The notes under the pieces are model-generated. The model did not search any database, was not told the origin of the DNA, and was given only the letters and a program-made list of their open reading frames with translations. 64,000 bases of DNA. Source: Sodalis praecaptivus. GTDB lineage: Bacteria > Pseudomonadota > Gammaproteobacteria > Enterobacterales > Enterobacteriaceae. The stretch lies in contig NZ_CP006570.1 in assembly GCF_000517425.1 (NCBI RefSeq), positions 372,001-436,000 of the forward strand, in the 5' to 3' direction. This document shows, one piece after another, positions 1-9,319 of the stretch (position 1 is the stretch's first letter; each line of letters begins with the position of its first letter). The translations under genes and the position numbers were made by a program.

Positions 1-2
1 CG

Positions 3-137
3 CGCGCCGGCCAGAGCTGTTGGGATATGACGCTTGATATCCGTCTCTACCGCCAGCCGGTGCTGCGCCATCCCCATGCGGAGCTTTTCTGGCAGCAGGC
101 ATCCCGTCTTTGCGAACCTGCGCTCGCGGCAAGCTGA
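3..137 (+). CDS. C-terminal end of a gene entering from the left (unknown)
   Basis: An open frame runs from the left edge to a TGA at 135-137 and encodes about 44 residues. The composition looks coding (for example LDIRLYRQPVLRHPHAELFW, then a short Ala-rich tail). It could be the end of a LysR-type regulator, which often lies beside AbgB-like genes, but the fragment is too short to assign. No start lies inside the window. Positions 138-378 between it and the next gene show no further coding signal. Confidence 0.35.
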   Translation, partial: RAGQSCWDMTLDIRLYRQPVLRHPHAELFWQQASRLCEPALAAS

Positions 138-378
138 CGTTGCCGTTCGTCTGGCACGGACGAACGGCGCCATAGCGGGTTCCCCACCCGCCCGGCATTA
201 CCCACCGTTCATTGCGAGGCACGCTACCCTCGCTGCCCCCCGGCGCCGCTTAACTATGCAAATTTGGACTAGCCGTTGTGAATTGTTCATTGGCGCGCAA
301 CGGCGGCCTTGACGCATGCTGAAAACCAGCGGGGCCCGCGCCGGCCTCAATTTTCCGCTTGCAATGCCGGAGATAATC

Positions 379-1806
379 ATGTCGAACAAAGCGTTAGTCT
401 GGGATCTGGTGGACGAGCACAAAACGGATTTTTGCGCATTGAGCGATCGCATCTGGGGTATGCCAGAAATTTGTTATACCGAATATCGCTCGGTGGCGGA
501 ACACACCGCGATGTTGAAAAAACAGGGTTTTCAGGTGACGGAAAACGTGGCCGACATTCCCACCGCCGTGATGGGCGAAGCCGGCCTCGGGGGCCCGATC
601 ATCGCCTTTCTGGGCGAATATGACGCCCTCCCAGGACTCAGTCAGGAAGCGGGTGTCGCCCGATATTCGCCGCTGCCGGGCAACGGTCAGGGCCACGGCT
701 GCGGCCATAACCTGCTGGGTTCGGCGGCGATGCTGGCGGCGAGCGCGTTGAAAGAGTGGCTGGCCAAAACAGGTCAGCCCGGCCGGGTGCGCTATTACGG
801 CTGTCCCGCTGAAGAGGGGGGCGCCGCAAAATCCTTTATGGCGCGCGCCGGCGCGTTTGATGGCGTCGATGTCGCCATTACCTGGCATCCCAGCGCCCAT
901 CATGAGGTGGCAAAAGCGCTATCGCTCGCCAACACCCGTATGGACTTTTTCTTCACGGGGCGCGCCTCCCATGCCGCCGCCGCACCGCACCTGGGCCGCA
1001 GCGCGCTGGATGCGGTTGAACTGATGAACGTGGGGGTACAGTATTTGCGTGAACATGTCCCGCAGGATTCGCGTATCCATTATGCCATGCTTGATTCCGG
1101 CGGCATCGCGCCGAACGTGGTGCAGGCCAAGGCCGCCGTGCGCTATGCCATCCGCGCCCGCGATGTCGAAAGCATGTTTGAACTCAACGCGCGCGTAAAA
1201 CGGGTGGCCGAAGGCGCCGCCATCATGACCGACACGCAATTAACCGTCAGTATCATGAGCGCGGTCGCCAATTTGCTGGGTAACCGGCCGCTGGAAGAAG
1301 CCATGCAGCAGAATTTCGCGCTGCTGGGTCCGGTCGCGTTCGATCAAAGCGATTACGCCTTCGCCGATGAGATTCAAAGCACGCTTAGCGCCGCGGATAT
1401 TCAAAACGATTATCGCCGGACCGGAATGAAACCCGCTCATCCCAAATCCCTGAGCGACTATATCATCCCCCTCGACACCCACGGTGAGCCAATGATCGGT
1501 TCGACCGATGTGGCGGATGTCAGTTGGGTTATCCCGACGGTACAAGCGCATGTGCCGACGATGGCCATCGGCACGCCGGGCCATTCCTGGCAATTGACCG
1601 CTCAGGGAAAAATGCCCGCCGCCCATAAGGGCCTGGCTCATGTCGCGAAAATCATGGCCGCCACGGGCATTGACGTGCTCACAGACAAAATGTTGCTTGC
1701 GCAGGTCAAAAAAGTCCATTTTGAACAAACCCGCGCCACTCCCTACCGGTGTCCGATACCGGCCGAGGTAAAACCCCCTGTTCAGCCGCGCCCCGAGACG
1801 TTGTGA
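379..1806 (+). CDS. M20 amidohydrolase, AbgB-like (p-aminobenzoyl-glutamate hydrolase B family)
   Basis: This is a zinc metallo-amidohydrolase of peptidase family M20, cytoplasmic by its lack of a signal peptide. The motif HGCGHNLLG, the PAEEGGAA acidic metal site and WHPSAHHE are the expected M20D ligands, and SHAAAAPHLGRSALDA is the lid/dimerisation domain typical of AbgB and aminoacylase relatives. An upstream ATG at 316 exists, but ATG 379 is preceded by GGAG at good spacing and gives 475 residues, close to AbgB. It opens a + strand run with a peptide-type ABC importer, so it probably cleaves an amide or peptide-like compound brought in by that importer. The true substrate is unknown; p-aminobenzoyl-glutamate is only the family prototype. 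Confidence 0.85.
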   Translation: MSNKALVWDLVDEHKTDFCALSDRIWGMPEICYTEYRSVAEHTAMLKKQGFQVTENVADIPTAVMGEAGLGGPIIAFLGEYDALPGLSQEAGVARYSPLPGNGQGHGCGHNLLGSAAMLAASALKEWLAKTGQPGRVRYYGCPAEEGGAAKSFMARAGAFDGVDVAITWHPSAHHEVAKALSLANTRMDFFFTGRASHAAAAPHLGRSALDAVELMNVGVQYLREHVPQDSRIHYAMLDSGGIAPNVVQAKAAVRYAIRARDVESMFELNARVKRVAEGAAIMTDTQLTVSIMSAVANLLGNRPLEEAMQQNFALLGPVAFDQSDYAFADEIQSTLSAADIQNDYRRTGMKPAHPKSLSDYIIPLDTHGEPMIGSTDVADVSWVIPTVQAHVPTMAIGTPGHSWQLTAQGKMPAAHKGLAHVAKIMAATGIDVLTDKMLLAQVKKVHFEQTRATPYRCPIPAEVKPPVQPRPETL

Positions 1807-1828
1807 TTGATTGCTTTAGGAGAGCACC

Positions 1829-3421
1829 ATGACATTGACCCGAATTGCCGCCCTGCTGTTAGCGGCGGGCGCTTGCAGCGCAACGGCCGAGGCCGCCACA
1901 CCACCCGATTCGCTGGTGATGGCCTGGAATATCGATGCCATCAGTACCTGGGACCCCGCTCAGATAGGCGAGGTGGTGACCAGCGAAATCTACTCCAATA
2001 CCTGCGACACGCTGGTGGACTTCGATCCCGGTGATGAGAAAAAAGTGGTGCCTTCGCTGGCGTCAAGTTGGGATGTCTCGCCCGATCGCCGGCAAATCAC
2101 GTTCCATTTGCGCGACAACCTCACCTTCGCGGACGGTACTCCCGCCACGGCGGGGGATCTGGCCTGGTCGCTGCAGCGGGTAGTGAAACTGGGTTATGGC
2201 AACGCCGCCACCATCACCGATTACGGCTTTAACAAGCAAAACGTCGATAACACGATCACGGCACCGGACGATCGCACGTTGGTATTCAAACTGGATAAGC
2301 CCTATCCCACCACGCTGATCTTACAGGCGATTGCGGCCAATAATGTCTCTTCCTTGTTGGAACGGAAAAAGGTGGAAAAGGAAGCGGTCAACGGCGATAT
2401 GGGACACGCCTATCTGACAACCCATACCGCCTGTGTCGGCCCCTACCAGCTCACCCGCTGGAACGCGGGGGAAGGCGTCATGTTGCAGGCCGTCGATCGC
2501 TACTGGGGCGGACCACCGCCGCTGAAGCGGGTGTTGATTCGCCATGTTGCCGAAACCGGCACGCAGCGGCTGCTGGTCACCCAAGGGGATGTGGATATCG
2601 CCCGCGACCTGTCTGCGGATGACCTGAAAACCCTTGATGAAGGTAATAAGGTCAAAGTAGAGAAAGTGCTCAAACCGCAGTTATTCTTTTGGACGTTCAA
2701 TAATGAAGACCCGATCTTCAAAAATGAGAAAGTCCGCCTCGCCATGCGCTATCTGATCGACTATGACGGCCTGGCGAAAAGCGTTATGCCGTACCTCGGG
2801 GTCCCCCGCGCCAGCTTCGTGCAAATCGGCGCCTTCGGGGCGTTGGACGACCGGGCCGGCCAACCGTTCAAACTGGACCTGGACAAAGCCAAGCAGCTGC
2901 TGACGGAGGCGGGCTACCCCCAGGGTTTCAGCGCCACCGTTTACTTCGGCACGCTGCCCCATTCGGCACCCATCGCGCAGAGCGTGCAGCAAAACGCCGC
3001 CAAAATCGGTGTAAAGCTCACGCTAGAGCGGATGGCCAACGCACAGTTGTTCAGCAAAGTGCGCGGCCGCGAGTTTCAGAGCGCCATGATGGCCTGGCAG
3101 ACCTCGGTGCCGGACGCTTACGGCAACGCCTCGCGGCTGGTGTTTAATCCGGATAACGACAAAAACGCCCGCGCGACCCAATACCCCAGTTGGCGCGCCG
3201 CCTATTTTGATGCCGAGCTGAATAAAAAAGTCCAGGCGGCGGTAATGGAACCTGATGACGCGAAACGGGTTGCGCTCTACGCCGATTTGCAACAAGAGGT
3301 CATGCAAAAAGGTCCGATGGCGATCATGTTCCAGATGTACAACACGGCGGGAATCAATCCGGTTTTGAAAAACTGGACCTGGAACGGTTTTCGCGTTTGG
3401 TACAACAAAGCACGCAAATAA
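1829..3421 (+). CDS. Periplasmic substrate-binding protein, peptide/opine type (SBP_bac_5)
   Basis: This 530-residue protein is the binding component of a Dpp/Opp-type ABC importer. An N-terminal signal peptide (hydrophobic LLLAAGACS core, cleavage near AEAA) is followed by the family 5 start (DSLVMAWNIDAISTWDPA) and the typical DGTPATAGDLAWSLQR segment. AGGAG precedes the ATG. It lies 22 bp after the M20 hydrolase and 12 bp before the first permease, so it is almost certainly co-transcribed. The ligand may be a short peptide, a glutathione-like compound or another amide; sequence alone does not decide. The family is well supported. Confidence 0.9.
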   Translation: MTLTRIAALLLAAGACSATAEAATPPDSLVMAWNIDAISTWDPAQIGEVVTSEIYSNTCDTLVDFDPGDEKKVVPSLASSWDVSPDRRQITFHLRDNLTFADGTPATAGDLAWSLQRVVKLGYGNAATITDYGFNKQNVDNTITAPDDRTLVFKLDKPYPTTLILQAIAANNVSSLLERKKVEKEAVNGDMGHAYLTTHTACVGPYQLTRWNAGEGVMLQAVDRYWGGPPPLKRVLIRHVAETGTQRLLVTQGDVDIARDLSADDLKTLDEGNKVKVEKVLKPQLFFWTFNNEDPIFKNEKVRLAMRYLIDYDGLAKSVMPYLGVPRASFVQIGAFGALDDRAGQPFKLDLDKAKQLLTEAGYPQGFSATVYFGTLPHSAPIAQSVQQNAAKIGVKLTLERMANAQLFSKVRGREFQSAMMAWQTSVPDAYGNASRLVFNPDNDKNARATQYPSWRAAYFDAELNKKVQAAVMEPDDAKRVALYADLQQEVMQKGPMAIMFQMYNTAGINPVLKNWTWNGFRVWYNKARK

Positions 3422-3433
3422 CGGAGGCGCGTC

Positions 3434-4507
3434 ATGTCGCAGGCTTTCTCCACCGCAGCCGAGCCGAGGGACATCTTTCCCGTCTGGCGCTACCTGTCCG
3501 CCACGCTGAAAGGCGTGCTGTCCATCCTGTGTACGCTGCTGGGGCTTGCGGCGTTAACCTTCTTCATTGGCCGGCTGCTGCCTATCGATCCGGTGGTGGC
3601 CGTCATTGGCGATAACGCCAGCCAGGAAGCCTATAACCAGATGTATCACCAATTGGGCCTGGACCAGCCGCTGTGGCAGCAGTTTGCCGACTATCTGGTG
3701 TCGGTATCGCATTTGGATTTCGGCATGGCGCTCACCACCAATAGCCCGGTAGCGCAGGATATTGCCCGGGTCTTCCCGGCGACGCTGGAACTGGCGACGG
3801 TGGCGGCGATTATCGGTACCGGCCTCGGTATTCCCTCCGGCGTCCTATCGGCGATGTACCGTAACTCCTGGTTCGACCACCTGATTCGTTTTTTGGGGCT
3901 TATCAGCTACTCAACGCCGCATTTTTGGCTCGGGTTGATGGGTTTGCTGCTGTTCTACGCCTCGCTGGGCTGGATCGGCGGTCCCGGCCGTGTGGATTTT
4001 ATTTATGAATTCGATCTGCACCCGGTCACCGGCTTTTGGCTTATCGACAGCGCTATGGCGGGCGACTGGGCGGTGTTCCGCAATGTTTTCAGCCATATCA
4101 TTCTCCCTGCTTCCATTCTCGGCCTGAGTTCGTTGGCCTATATCAGCCGCATGACCCGTAGCTTTATGATCGAACAACTGGCGCAGGAATATATTATCAC
4201 CGCGCGGGTTAAAGGGCTTTCCTGGGCGCGCTGCGTCTGGGTGCATGCCCTGCGCAATGTGGCGGTGCCGACGCTGACGGTGGTGGCGCTCTCTTGGGCC
4301 TGGCTGCTGGAGGGCGCGGTGCTGACCGAAACCGTGTTCGCCTGGCCGGGCTTTGGCCGTTATCTTACCAATGCGCTGCTGGCCGGCGACATGAATGCCG
4401 TGGTGGGCTGCGCCTTACTGACCGGTGCGATTTTTGTCCTGTTGAATGTGGTGTGCGACCTGCTTTATCACCTCTTCGACCCACGCACCCGCCGGGAGGT
4501 TCAATGA
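3434..4507 (+). CDS. ABC importer permease, DppB/OppB type
   Basis: This 357-residue inner-membrane permease starts with a strong GGAGG site 7 bases before the ATG. The first membrane segment near residues 30-50 is followed by a periplasmic part (VAVIGDNASQEAYNQMY..LGLDQPL) typical of DppB proteins, then by about five more membrane segments. The EAA-type loop reads ITARVKGLSWARCVWVHALRN, close to the family consensus. It carries about 55 more residues than the shortest family members, part of them in an N-terminal cytoplasmic tail. The stop codon overlaps the start of the next permease (ATGA-type overlap), which indicates translational coupling. Confidence 0.9.
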   Translation: MSQAFSTAAEPRDIFPVWRYLSATLKGVLSILCTLLGLAALTFFIGRLLPIDPVVAVIGDNASQEAYNQMYHQLGLDQPLWQQFADYLVSVSHLDFGMALTTNSPVAQDIARVFPATLELATVAAIIGTGLGIPSGVLSAMYRNSWFDHLIRFLGLISYSTPHFWLGLMGLLLFYASLGWIGGPGRVDFIYEFDLHPVTGFWLIDSAMAGDWAVFRNVFSHIILPASILGLSSLAYISRMTRSFMIEQLAQEYIITARVKGLSWARCVWVHALRNVAVPTLTVVALSWAWLLEGAVLTETVFAWPGFGRYLTNALLAGDMNAVVGCALLTGAIFVLLNVVCDLLYHLFDPRTRREVQ

Positions 4508-5439
4508 CCGACTCCTTGAACAAGCCGCTGTCGGCGCGTCCGCGTTCAACCTGGCGCGAATGGATCGCCGCGTCTTCGCCCGCGACGCCGTTGCAGGCAA
4601 GGATGCAGCAGCTGTGGCTACAGTGGCACCGCTTTAGCGCTAATCGGTCTGCGCTGTTCGGTCTGTTGGTGCTGCTGTTCATCCTGGCGGCGGCGCTGTT
4701 GGCGCCGGTATTGGCCAACCAGGATATCTACGTCCAGGATCTGTCCCATCGCCTGCAGCCGCCCAGCGCCGATCACTGGCTCGGCACCGATGAGCTGGGC
4801 CGGGATATTTACAGTCGGCTGATCTTCGGGGCGCGAATTACGCTATATATCGCCGCGCTTACCGCCGTGATTATCACCCCGCTCGGTCTGATTATCGGCA
4901 CCACCGCCGGCTATTTCGGCGGTTGGGTAGATACGGTGCTGATGCGTCTGGTGGATATTTTCCTCGCGTTTCCCAGCTTGATTCTGGCGCTGGCGTTTGT
5001 CGCCGCCCTGGGCCCCGGCCTTGAGAACACGATTATCGCCATCGCGCTCTCCTCCTGGCCGCCGATTGCGCGCCTGGCGCGGGCGGAAACGCTATCGATT
5101 CGCAAAATGGACTATATCGCGGCGATACGGCTACAGGGCGCGTCCTCATGGCATATCATCCTGCACCATTTGATGCCGATGTGCCTGCCCTCGGTGGTGG
5201 TGCGCGTCACGCTGAATATGGCCGCCATTATCCTGACCGCGGCGGGGCTGGGTTTCCTCGGCCTGGGCGCGCAGGCGCCCAGCCCGGAGTGGGGCGCCAT
5301 GCTCTCTTCGGGGCGGGAATTCATGATGAACCACGGCTGGATCGCGGCAATCCCCGGTCTGGCCATTCTGTTTACCAGCTTGGCTTTCAACCTGTTAGGC
5401 GATGGCCTGCGCGACGTGATGGACCTCCGCCATGAATGA
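4504..5439 (+). CDS. ABC importer permease, DppC/OppC type
   Basis: This 311-residue permease is the partner of the DppB-type protein just upstream. The ATG at 4504 overlaps the upstream stop by four bases, so I prefer it to an ATG further upstream in the same frame. It shows the OppC N-terminal segment (FSANRSALFGLLVLLFIL), the sequence HWLGTDELGRDIYSRLIFGARI that is diagnostic of the DppC/OppC family, and the EAA loop DYIAAIRLQGASSWHIILHH. The C-terminus ends with FNLLGDGLRDVMDLR as in family members. It overlaps the following ATPase gene by eight bases. Confidence 0.92.
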   Translation: MTDSLNKPLSARPRSTWREWIAASSPATPLQARMQQLWLQWHRFSANRSALFGLLVLLFILAAALLAPVLANQDIYVQDLSHRLQPPSADHWLGTDELGRDIYSRLIFGARITLYIAALTAVIITPLGLIIGTTAGYFGGWVDTVLMRLVDIFLAFPSLILALAFVAALGPGLENTIIAIALSSWPPIARLARAETLSIRKMDYIAAIRLQGASSWHIILHHLMPMCLPSVVVRVTLNMAAIILTAAGLGFLGLGAQAPSPEWGAMLSSGREFMMNHGWIAAIPGLAILFTSLAFNLLGDGLRDVMDLRHE

Positions 5440-6298
5440 TCTTTTGTTGGACGTTAAGAATCTCAGTGTGGTGTTTAAAGGCGCCTATCAGGACCATCCT
5501 GCGGTGCGAAATGTGTCATTTACCGTCGGGCGGGAAAAAGTGGCCATCGTAGGGGAATCCGGCTCGGGTAAGTCCCAGACTTGTCGAGCGCTGCTCAAGC
5601 TGACGCCCAAAGTCGGCCGTATCAGCGCCGACAGGATGTGTTTTGGCGATATCGATTTGCTCAATGCCCGCGAGCAACAGATGCGCCGCATCCGCGGCAA
5701 TCGTATTTCCATGATATTACAGGACCCGAAATTTTCCCTTAATCCGCTGATGCGGATCGGCCAGCAAATTACTGAAGCCTACCGTTTGCATGCGCGCGTA
5801 AGTCAAAAAGACGCCCGCGACAAAGCCTTGGCGATGCTGGAAGCCGTGCATATCCGCGAAGCGGAACAAGTATTCCGGCTCTATCCCCATGAAATTTCAG
5901 GTGGCATGGGGCAACGGGTGATGATCGCGATGATGCTGATCCCCGAGCCGGATCTTATCATTGCCGATGAACCCACCAGCGCACTGGACGTTACCGTGCG
6001 TCAACAGGTGCTGACTATCCTCGATGAACAACTGGCGCGGCGCAACACCGGTTTACTGTTTATTACCCATGACCTCAATCTGGTGTCGCGCTTTTGTCAC
6101 CGGGTGCTGGTGATGTATGCCGGCCGTATCGTCGAGGAAATCGCCGCGGCGCAGCTGGAGCACGCCTGCCATCCTTATACCCGGGCATTACTCGACAGTC
6201 AGCCGCGCCTGCGCCATCCGGTGGCAACGCTGAGCGTCCCCGCGCGCGATCCGGCCTGGCTGGACGGCCCGAGCTACCGTTATGGTGTCGCCCTATGA
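5432..6298 (+). CDS. ABC importer ATPase, DppD/OppD type
   Basis: This 288-residue nucleotide-binding protein energises the importer. Walker A is GESGSGKSQT, the signature is ISGGMGQRV, Walker B is [12 protein letters not shown] and the switch histidine lies in FITHDLN. The C-terminal tail contains CHPYTRALL, the oligopeptide-transporter ATPase signature (oligo_HPY), but the region is short. The usual four-cysteine iron-sulfur motif of DppD proteins is not evident. The start overlaps the DppC-type gene and the end overlaps the next ATPase gene (ATGA), giving a tightly coupled unit. Confidence 0.9.
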   Translation: MNDLLLDVKNLSVVFKGAYQDHPAVRNVSFTVGREKVAIVGESGSGKSQTCRALLKLTPKVGRISADRMCFGDIDLLNAREQQMRRIRGNRISMILQDPKFSLNPLMRIGQQITEAYRLHARVSQKDARDKALAMLEAVHIREAEQVFRLYPHEISGGMGQRVMIAMMLIPEPDLIIADEPTSALDVTVRQQVLTILDEQLARRNTGLLFITHDLNLVSRFCHRVLVMYAGRIVEEIAAAQLEHACHPYTRALLDSQPRLRHPVATLSVPARDPAWLDGPSYRYGVAL

Positions 6299-7059
6299 AT
6301 GTGATTCCCAGCGCACAGCGCAGTATTGAAACCCTGGCATTAAGCATCGCCTTCGGCGAGGGACGTCAGCGCCGTCAGGTGGTCGACAACGTTAATATTC
6401 TTCTGGGACAAGGTGAAAGCTATGGCCTTATCGGTGAATCGGGCTGCGGTAAGTCAACCCTCCTGCGCGCGTTGGCGGGGCTGAATCATCATTATCAGGG
6501 GCATATCCTGCTTAACAACCGTGAGCAGCAGCACCAGCGCGACAAAGGCTGCTACCGGGATGTCCAGATGGTGTTTCAAGATCCCTATGCCTCATTGCAT
6601 CCGCGCAAAATGGTATGGAATACTTTGCGAGAGCCGTTACAACTACAGGGGCTTGATCGCCATGAAACGCGCATCAGCGAAGTGCTGAACGCCGTCGGCC
6701 TGTCAGACGCGTTCCGTTACCGCTATCCCCATCAACTTTCCGGCGGGCAGCGCCAGCGGGTGGCTATCGCTCGCGCGCTAATCCTGGAGCCGTCGACCCT
6801 GCTGCTGGATGAGCCCACCTCAGCGCTGGACGTTTCAGTGCAGGCAGAGATCCTTAATTTGCTTAGCCAAATGCGCCGGCAGCGTCGATTGACCTATCTT
6901 CTCGTCACGCACGATTTGGCGGTGGTGGCACACTTATGCGACAGGATCGGCATCATGTATCAGGGAAGACTTCTGGAGGAATTCACCGCCAACGCTCTGC
7001 GCCAGGGGAAGGTGACGCACGCCTACAGCCGTCGATTTTTGGCCGCCAGCGAGGGATAA
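6295..7059 (+). CDS. ABC importer ATPase, DppF/OppF type
   Basis: This is the second ATPase of the importer, 254 residues from the ATG that overlaps the previous stop codon. It shows Walker A GESGCGKST, Q-loop VFQDPYASLHPR, signature LSGGQRQRV, Walker [12 protein letters not shown] and the H-loop LLVTHDLA. It ends soon after HAYSRRFLAA, a reduced oligo_HPY tail, so it is shorter than the 320-330 residues usual for OppF. With two ATPases, two permeases and a binding protein the importer is complete. Confidence 0.9.
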   Translation: MNVIPSAQRSIETLALSIAFGEGRQRRQVVDNVNILLGQGESYGLIGESGCGKSTLLRALAGLNHHYQGHILLNNREQQHQRDKGCYRDVQMVFQDPYASLHPRKMVWNTLREPLQLQGLDRHETRISEVLNAVGLSDAFRYRYPHQLSGGQRQRVAIARALILEPSTLLLDEPTSALDVSVQAEILNLLSQMRRQRRLTYLLVTHDLAVVAHLCDRIGIMYQGRLLEEFTANALRQGKVTHAYSRRFLAASEG

Positions 7060-7064
7060 CGACC

Positions 7065-7991
7065 ATGTTTAGCCCACTGGAACACTATTTATCCACCTTA
7101 GACAGCGCCGCCATGCTGGTCGCGCGCCGGCACGACATCCTTTTCCGCTACGGCGACGATACACGACGCTATCCCTGTCACTCCATGCGTAAAAGTTTTC
7201 TGAGCGCCTTATTCGGTTGCGCGCAGGCGGAATCGCGATTTGATTGGTCGCTGACGCTGGAACAGTTGGGGATTGACGACCGGCAGCGGCTGAGCGCGCT
7301 TGAACGGCAGGCGACGTTGTATGATTTACTGATGGCCCGCTCCGGCATTTATCATCCCGCCAATTACGAAACCCCCTGGATGAGAAGTATCAAACCTCCA
7401 CGCCATCGTTACGCGCCCGGCGACAACTGGTGCTACAACAACTGGGACTTCAACGCCCTCGGCAGCGTGTGGCGCCAGCTGACCGGTGAGGAGATCCACG
7501 ACGCCTTCGCGCGGCGGATCGCCGACCCCATCGGCATGGAGGACTTCCGTCCCGCGCAGGATGGCGCCATGGAGCCCGGGGTTTTTTCGGACCACCCCGC
7601 CTATCCCTTTCGTCTTTCCAGTCGTGACCTGCTCCGGTTCGGCCAGTTATTTTTGCAGCAGGGCAGATGGGACGATCGCCAGGTGATACCGACGCACTGG
7701 GTCCAGAGCAGCACGCTACCCGTCTCCCACGCCGGCTGCCGCGGCGCTTACGGCGCGATGTGGTGGGTCACGCGCGACGGCGTCGCCTGGCCGGGGGTAA
7801 TCCTCCCAAATGGCAGCTATTCGGCGCGCGGCGCGGGCGGTCATTTTTGCCTGGTGATACCGTCGTTGGCCTTAGTCATCATCCATCGTGTAGACACCGA
7901 TACGCCCGGACAAGAGGTGAACCGTTTTCAAACCGGCCGACTTCTACAACTGCTTTTTGACTCGCTCAACGCAAGGGAGATTTTATCATGA
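7065..7991 (+). CDS. Serine hydrolase of the beta-lactamase/esterase (class C-like) family
   Basis: This 308-residue cytoplasmic protein (no signal peptide) has the penicilloyl-serine hydrolase fold signature. SMRKS supplies the SxxK serine and lysine, and YNNWD is the YxN motif; a late GAGGHFCLV segment stands at the third motif. Proteins of this group are esterases, amidases or D-aminopeptidases rather than true lactamases. It starts 5 bp after the DppF-type gene and overlaps the next gene by four bases, so it belongs to the same operon. It is likely to act on the same imported compound. The exact reaction is unknown. Confidence 0.8.
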   Translation: MFSPLEHYLSTLDSAAMLVARRHDILFRYGDDTRRYPCHSMRKSFLSALFGCAQAESRFDWSLTLEQLGIDDRQRLSALERQATLYDLLMARSGIYHPANYETPWMRSIKPPRHRYAPGDNWCYNNWDFNALGSVWRQLTGEEIHDAFARRIADPIGMEDFRPAQDGAMEPGVFSDHPAYPFRLSSRDLLRFGQLFLQQGRWDDRQVIPTHWVQSSTLPVSHAGCRGAYGAMWWVTRDGVAWPGVILPNGSYSARGAGGHFCLVIPSLALVIIHRVDTDTPGQEVNRFQTGRLLQLLFDSLNAREILS

Positions 7992-9289
7992 CCGTGATCG
8001 AGACTCTCGCCGCCTGGTGCGCGCAACCCAAGAGGTTTACGCCGCAGGCCCGAAAACTGGCGATAGAGGCCATTACCGATACGCTGGCCTGTCTTTACGC
8101 GGGGCGAGATGATTTCTCCACCCGCGCCGTAAGCGATGCCTGGACGGTGCCCTACCGCTCCCCCGCCGTTCAGGCCTTGATCAATGCGACCGCAGCGCAC
8201 GCCATTGATTATGACGATAACTTCGCACCGGGTATGAGCCATGCTTCAGCGGTGCTGGTACCCGCGCTTCTGGCGGTGGCGCTGGCGCAACGGCGCGAGG
8301 GTACGGCAGTGATTGATGCTTACCTGATAGGCCTGCAAGCCCAGGCGTGGATCGGTGAAACAGTAGGGCGATCCCATTACACCGCCGGGTGGCATGGCAC
8401 CTCCACCGTGGGATGTATCGGCACCGCCGCGGGCGTGGCCTGGCTGATGGGGTTGGACGAAGCCGGCATTGCGCGTGCGCTCAGTATCGCGGTAAGCCTG
8501 GCCAGCGGCGTAAAAGGCCAATTTGGTACGCCGTTAAAACCGTTTCACGCCGGCATGGCGGCGCGCGGCGCCGTGGAGTCTGCCGTTCTGGCCAAAACCG
8601 GCATGAGCGGCCGGCGGGACATTATCGAAGGCCCGCAGGGTTTTAGCGAACTGTATGCGGGTCAATCCGCTCAGCAGCGGCCTGAATACTCTATTCCCCC
8701 CGACCATGTGATTGAACGGGTTGGCCTCATGCCGAAAAAGCATCCCTGCTGCGGATCCACGCATCGCATTTTGGATGCTATTGCCGATTTGCAAGCCCAG
8801 CACCGCTTCAACGCTGAGGATATTGAACAGGTTGTTACCAAAGTCGGCGTCGCCAACTGGCGTAACCTGGCCTATGCGCAGCCGGAGAATGAAATGCAGG
8901 CCCGCTTTTCCATGCCTTACTGCGTTCAGGTCATGTTGGAAAAAGGCCGGCTCAGCGTAAGCGATTTCACGCCGCGACAGGTTATGCAGCAGGCCGATCC
9001 CGTGAAATTGGCTCGCATCAGTATGGTCGCCTGGCGCGCCGAAGAAGAACAAATGCACGACAATTTGCCCCATAGCGTGACGCTGCACTTCAAAGACGGG
9101 CGTCAATTGACAGCGCAGCGGCACAGTGCCAAAGGCGGCCTTGAAGAGCGGTTCACCGAGGACGATCGGCGGCAAAAGTTTGTCGACTGCTGTCAGGGGC
9201 TGGCGGACGCGGCGTCCCTCTATTTGCAACTGCAGTCGCTCGATAGCCAAGCAGACCTTAGCTTTCTGCGGCCGTTGCTGGTTGCGTGA
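7988..9289 (+). CDS. MmgE/PrpD family protein
   Basis: This 433-residue protein has the MmgE/PrpD fold found in 2-methylcitrate dehydratase, cis-aconitate decarboxylase and many uncharacterised dehydratases or isomerases. Typical segments are HAIDYDDNF near residue 77, GWHGTSTVGCIGTAAG, SGVKGQFGTPLKPFHAGMAARGAV and KKHPCCGSTH. No prpB or prpC lies nearby, so a propionate role is unlikely. The position at the end of the ABC-importer and hydrolase operon suggests that it processes a hydrolysis product. Its substrate cannot be read from sequence. Confidence 0.85.
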   Translation: MTVIETLAAWCAQPKRFTPQARKLAIEAITDTLACLYAGRDDFSTRAVSDAWTVPYRSPAVQALINATAAHAIDYDDNFAPGMSHASAVLVPALLAVALAQRREGTAVIDAYLIGLQAQAWIGETVGRSHYTAGWHGTSTVGCIGTAAGVAWLMGLDEAGIARALSIAVSLASGVKGQFGTPLKPFHAGMAARGAVESAVLAKTGMSGRRDIIEGPQGFSELYAGQSAQQRPEYSIPPDHVIERVGLMPKKHPCCGSTHRILDAIADLQAQHRFNAEDIEQVVTKVGVANWRNLAYAQPENEMQARFSMPYCVQVMLEKGRLSVSDFTPRQVMQQADPVKLARISMVAWRAEEEQMHDNLPHSVTLHFKDGRQLTAQRHSAKGGLEERFTEDDRRQKFVDCCQGLADAASLYLQLQSLDSQADLSFLRPLLVA

Positions 9290-9319
9290 GTCGGTTAAAG
9301 CCGCGGCGGATAAACACCG

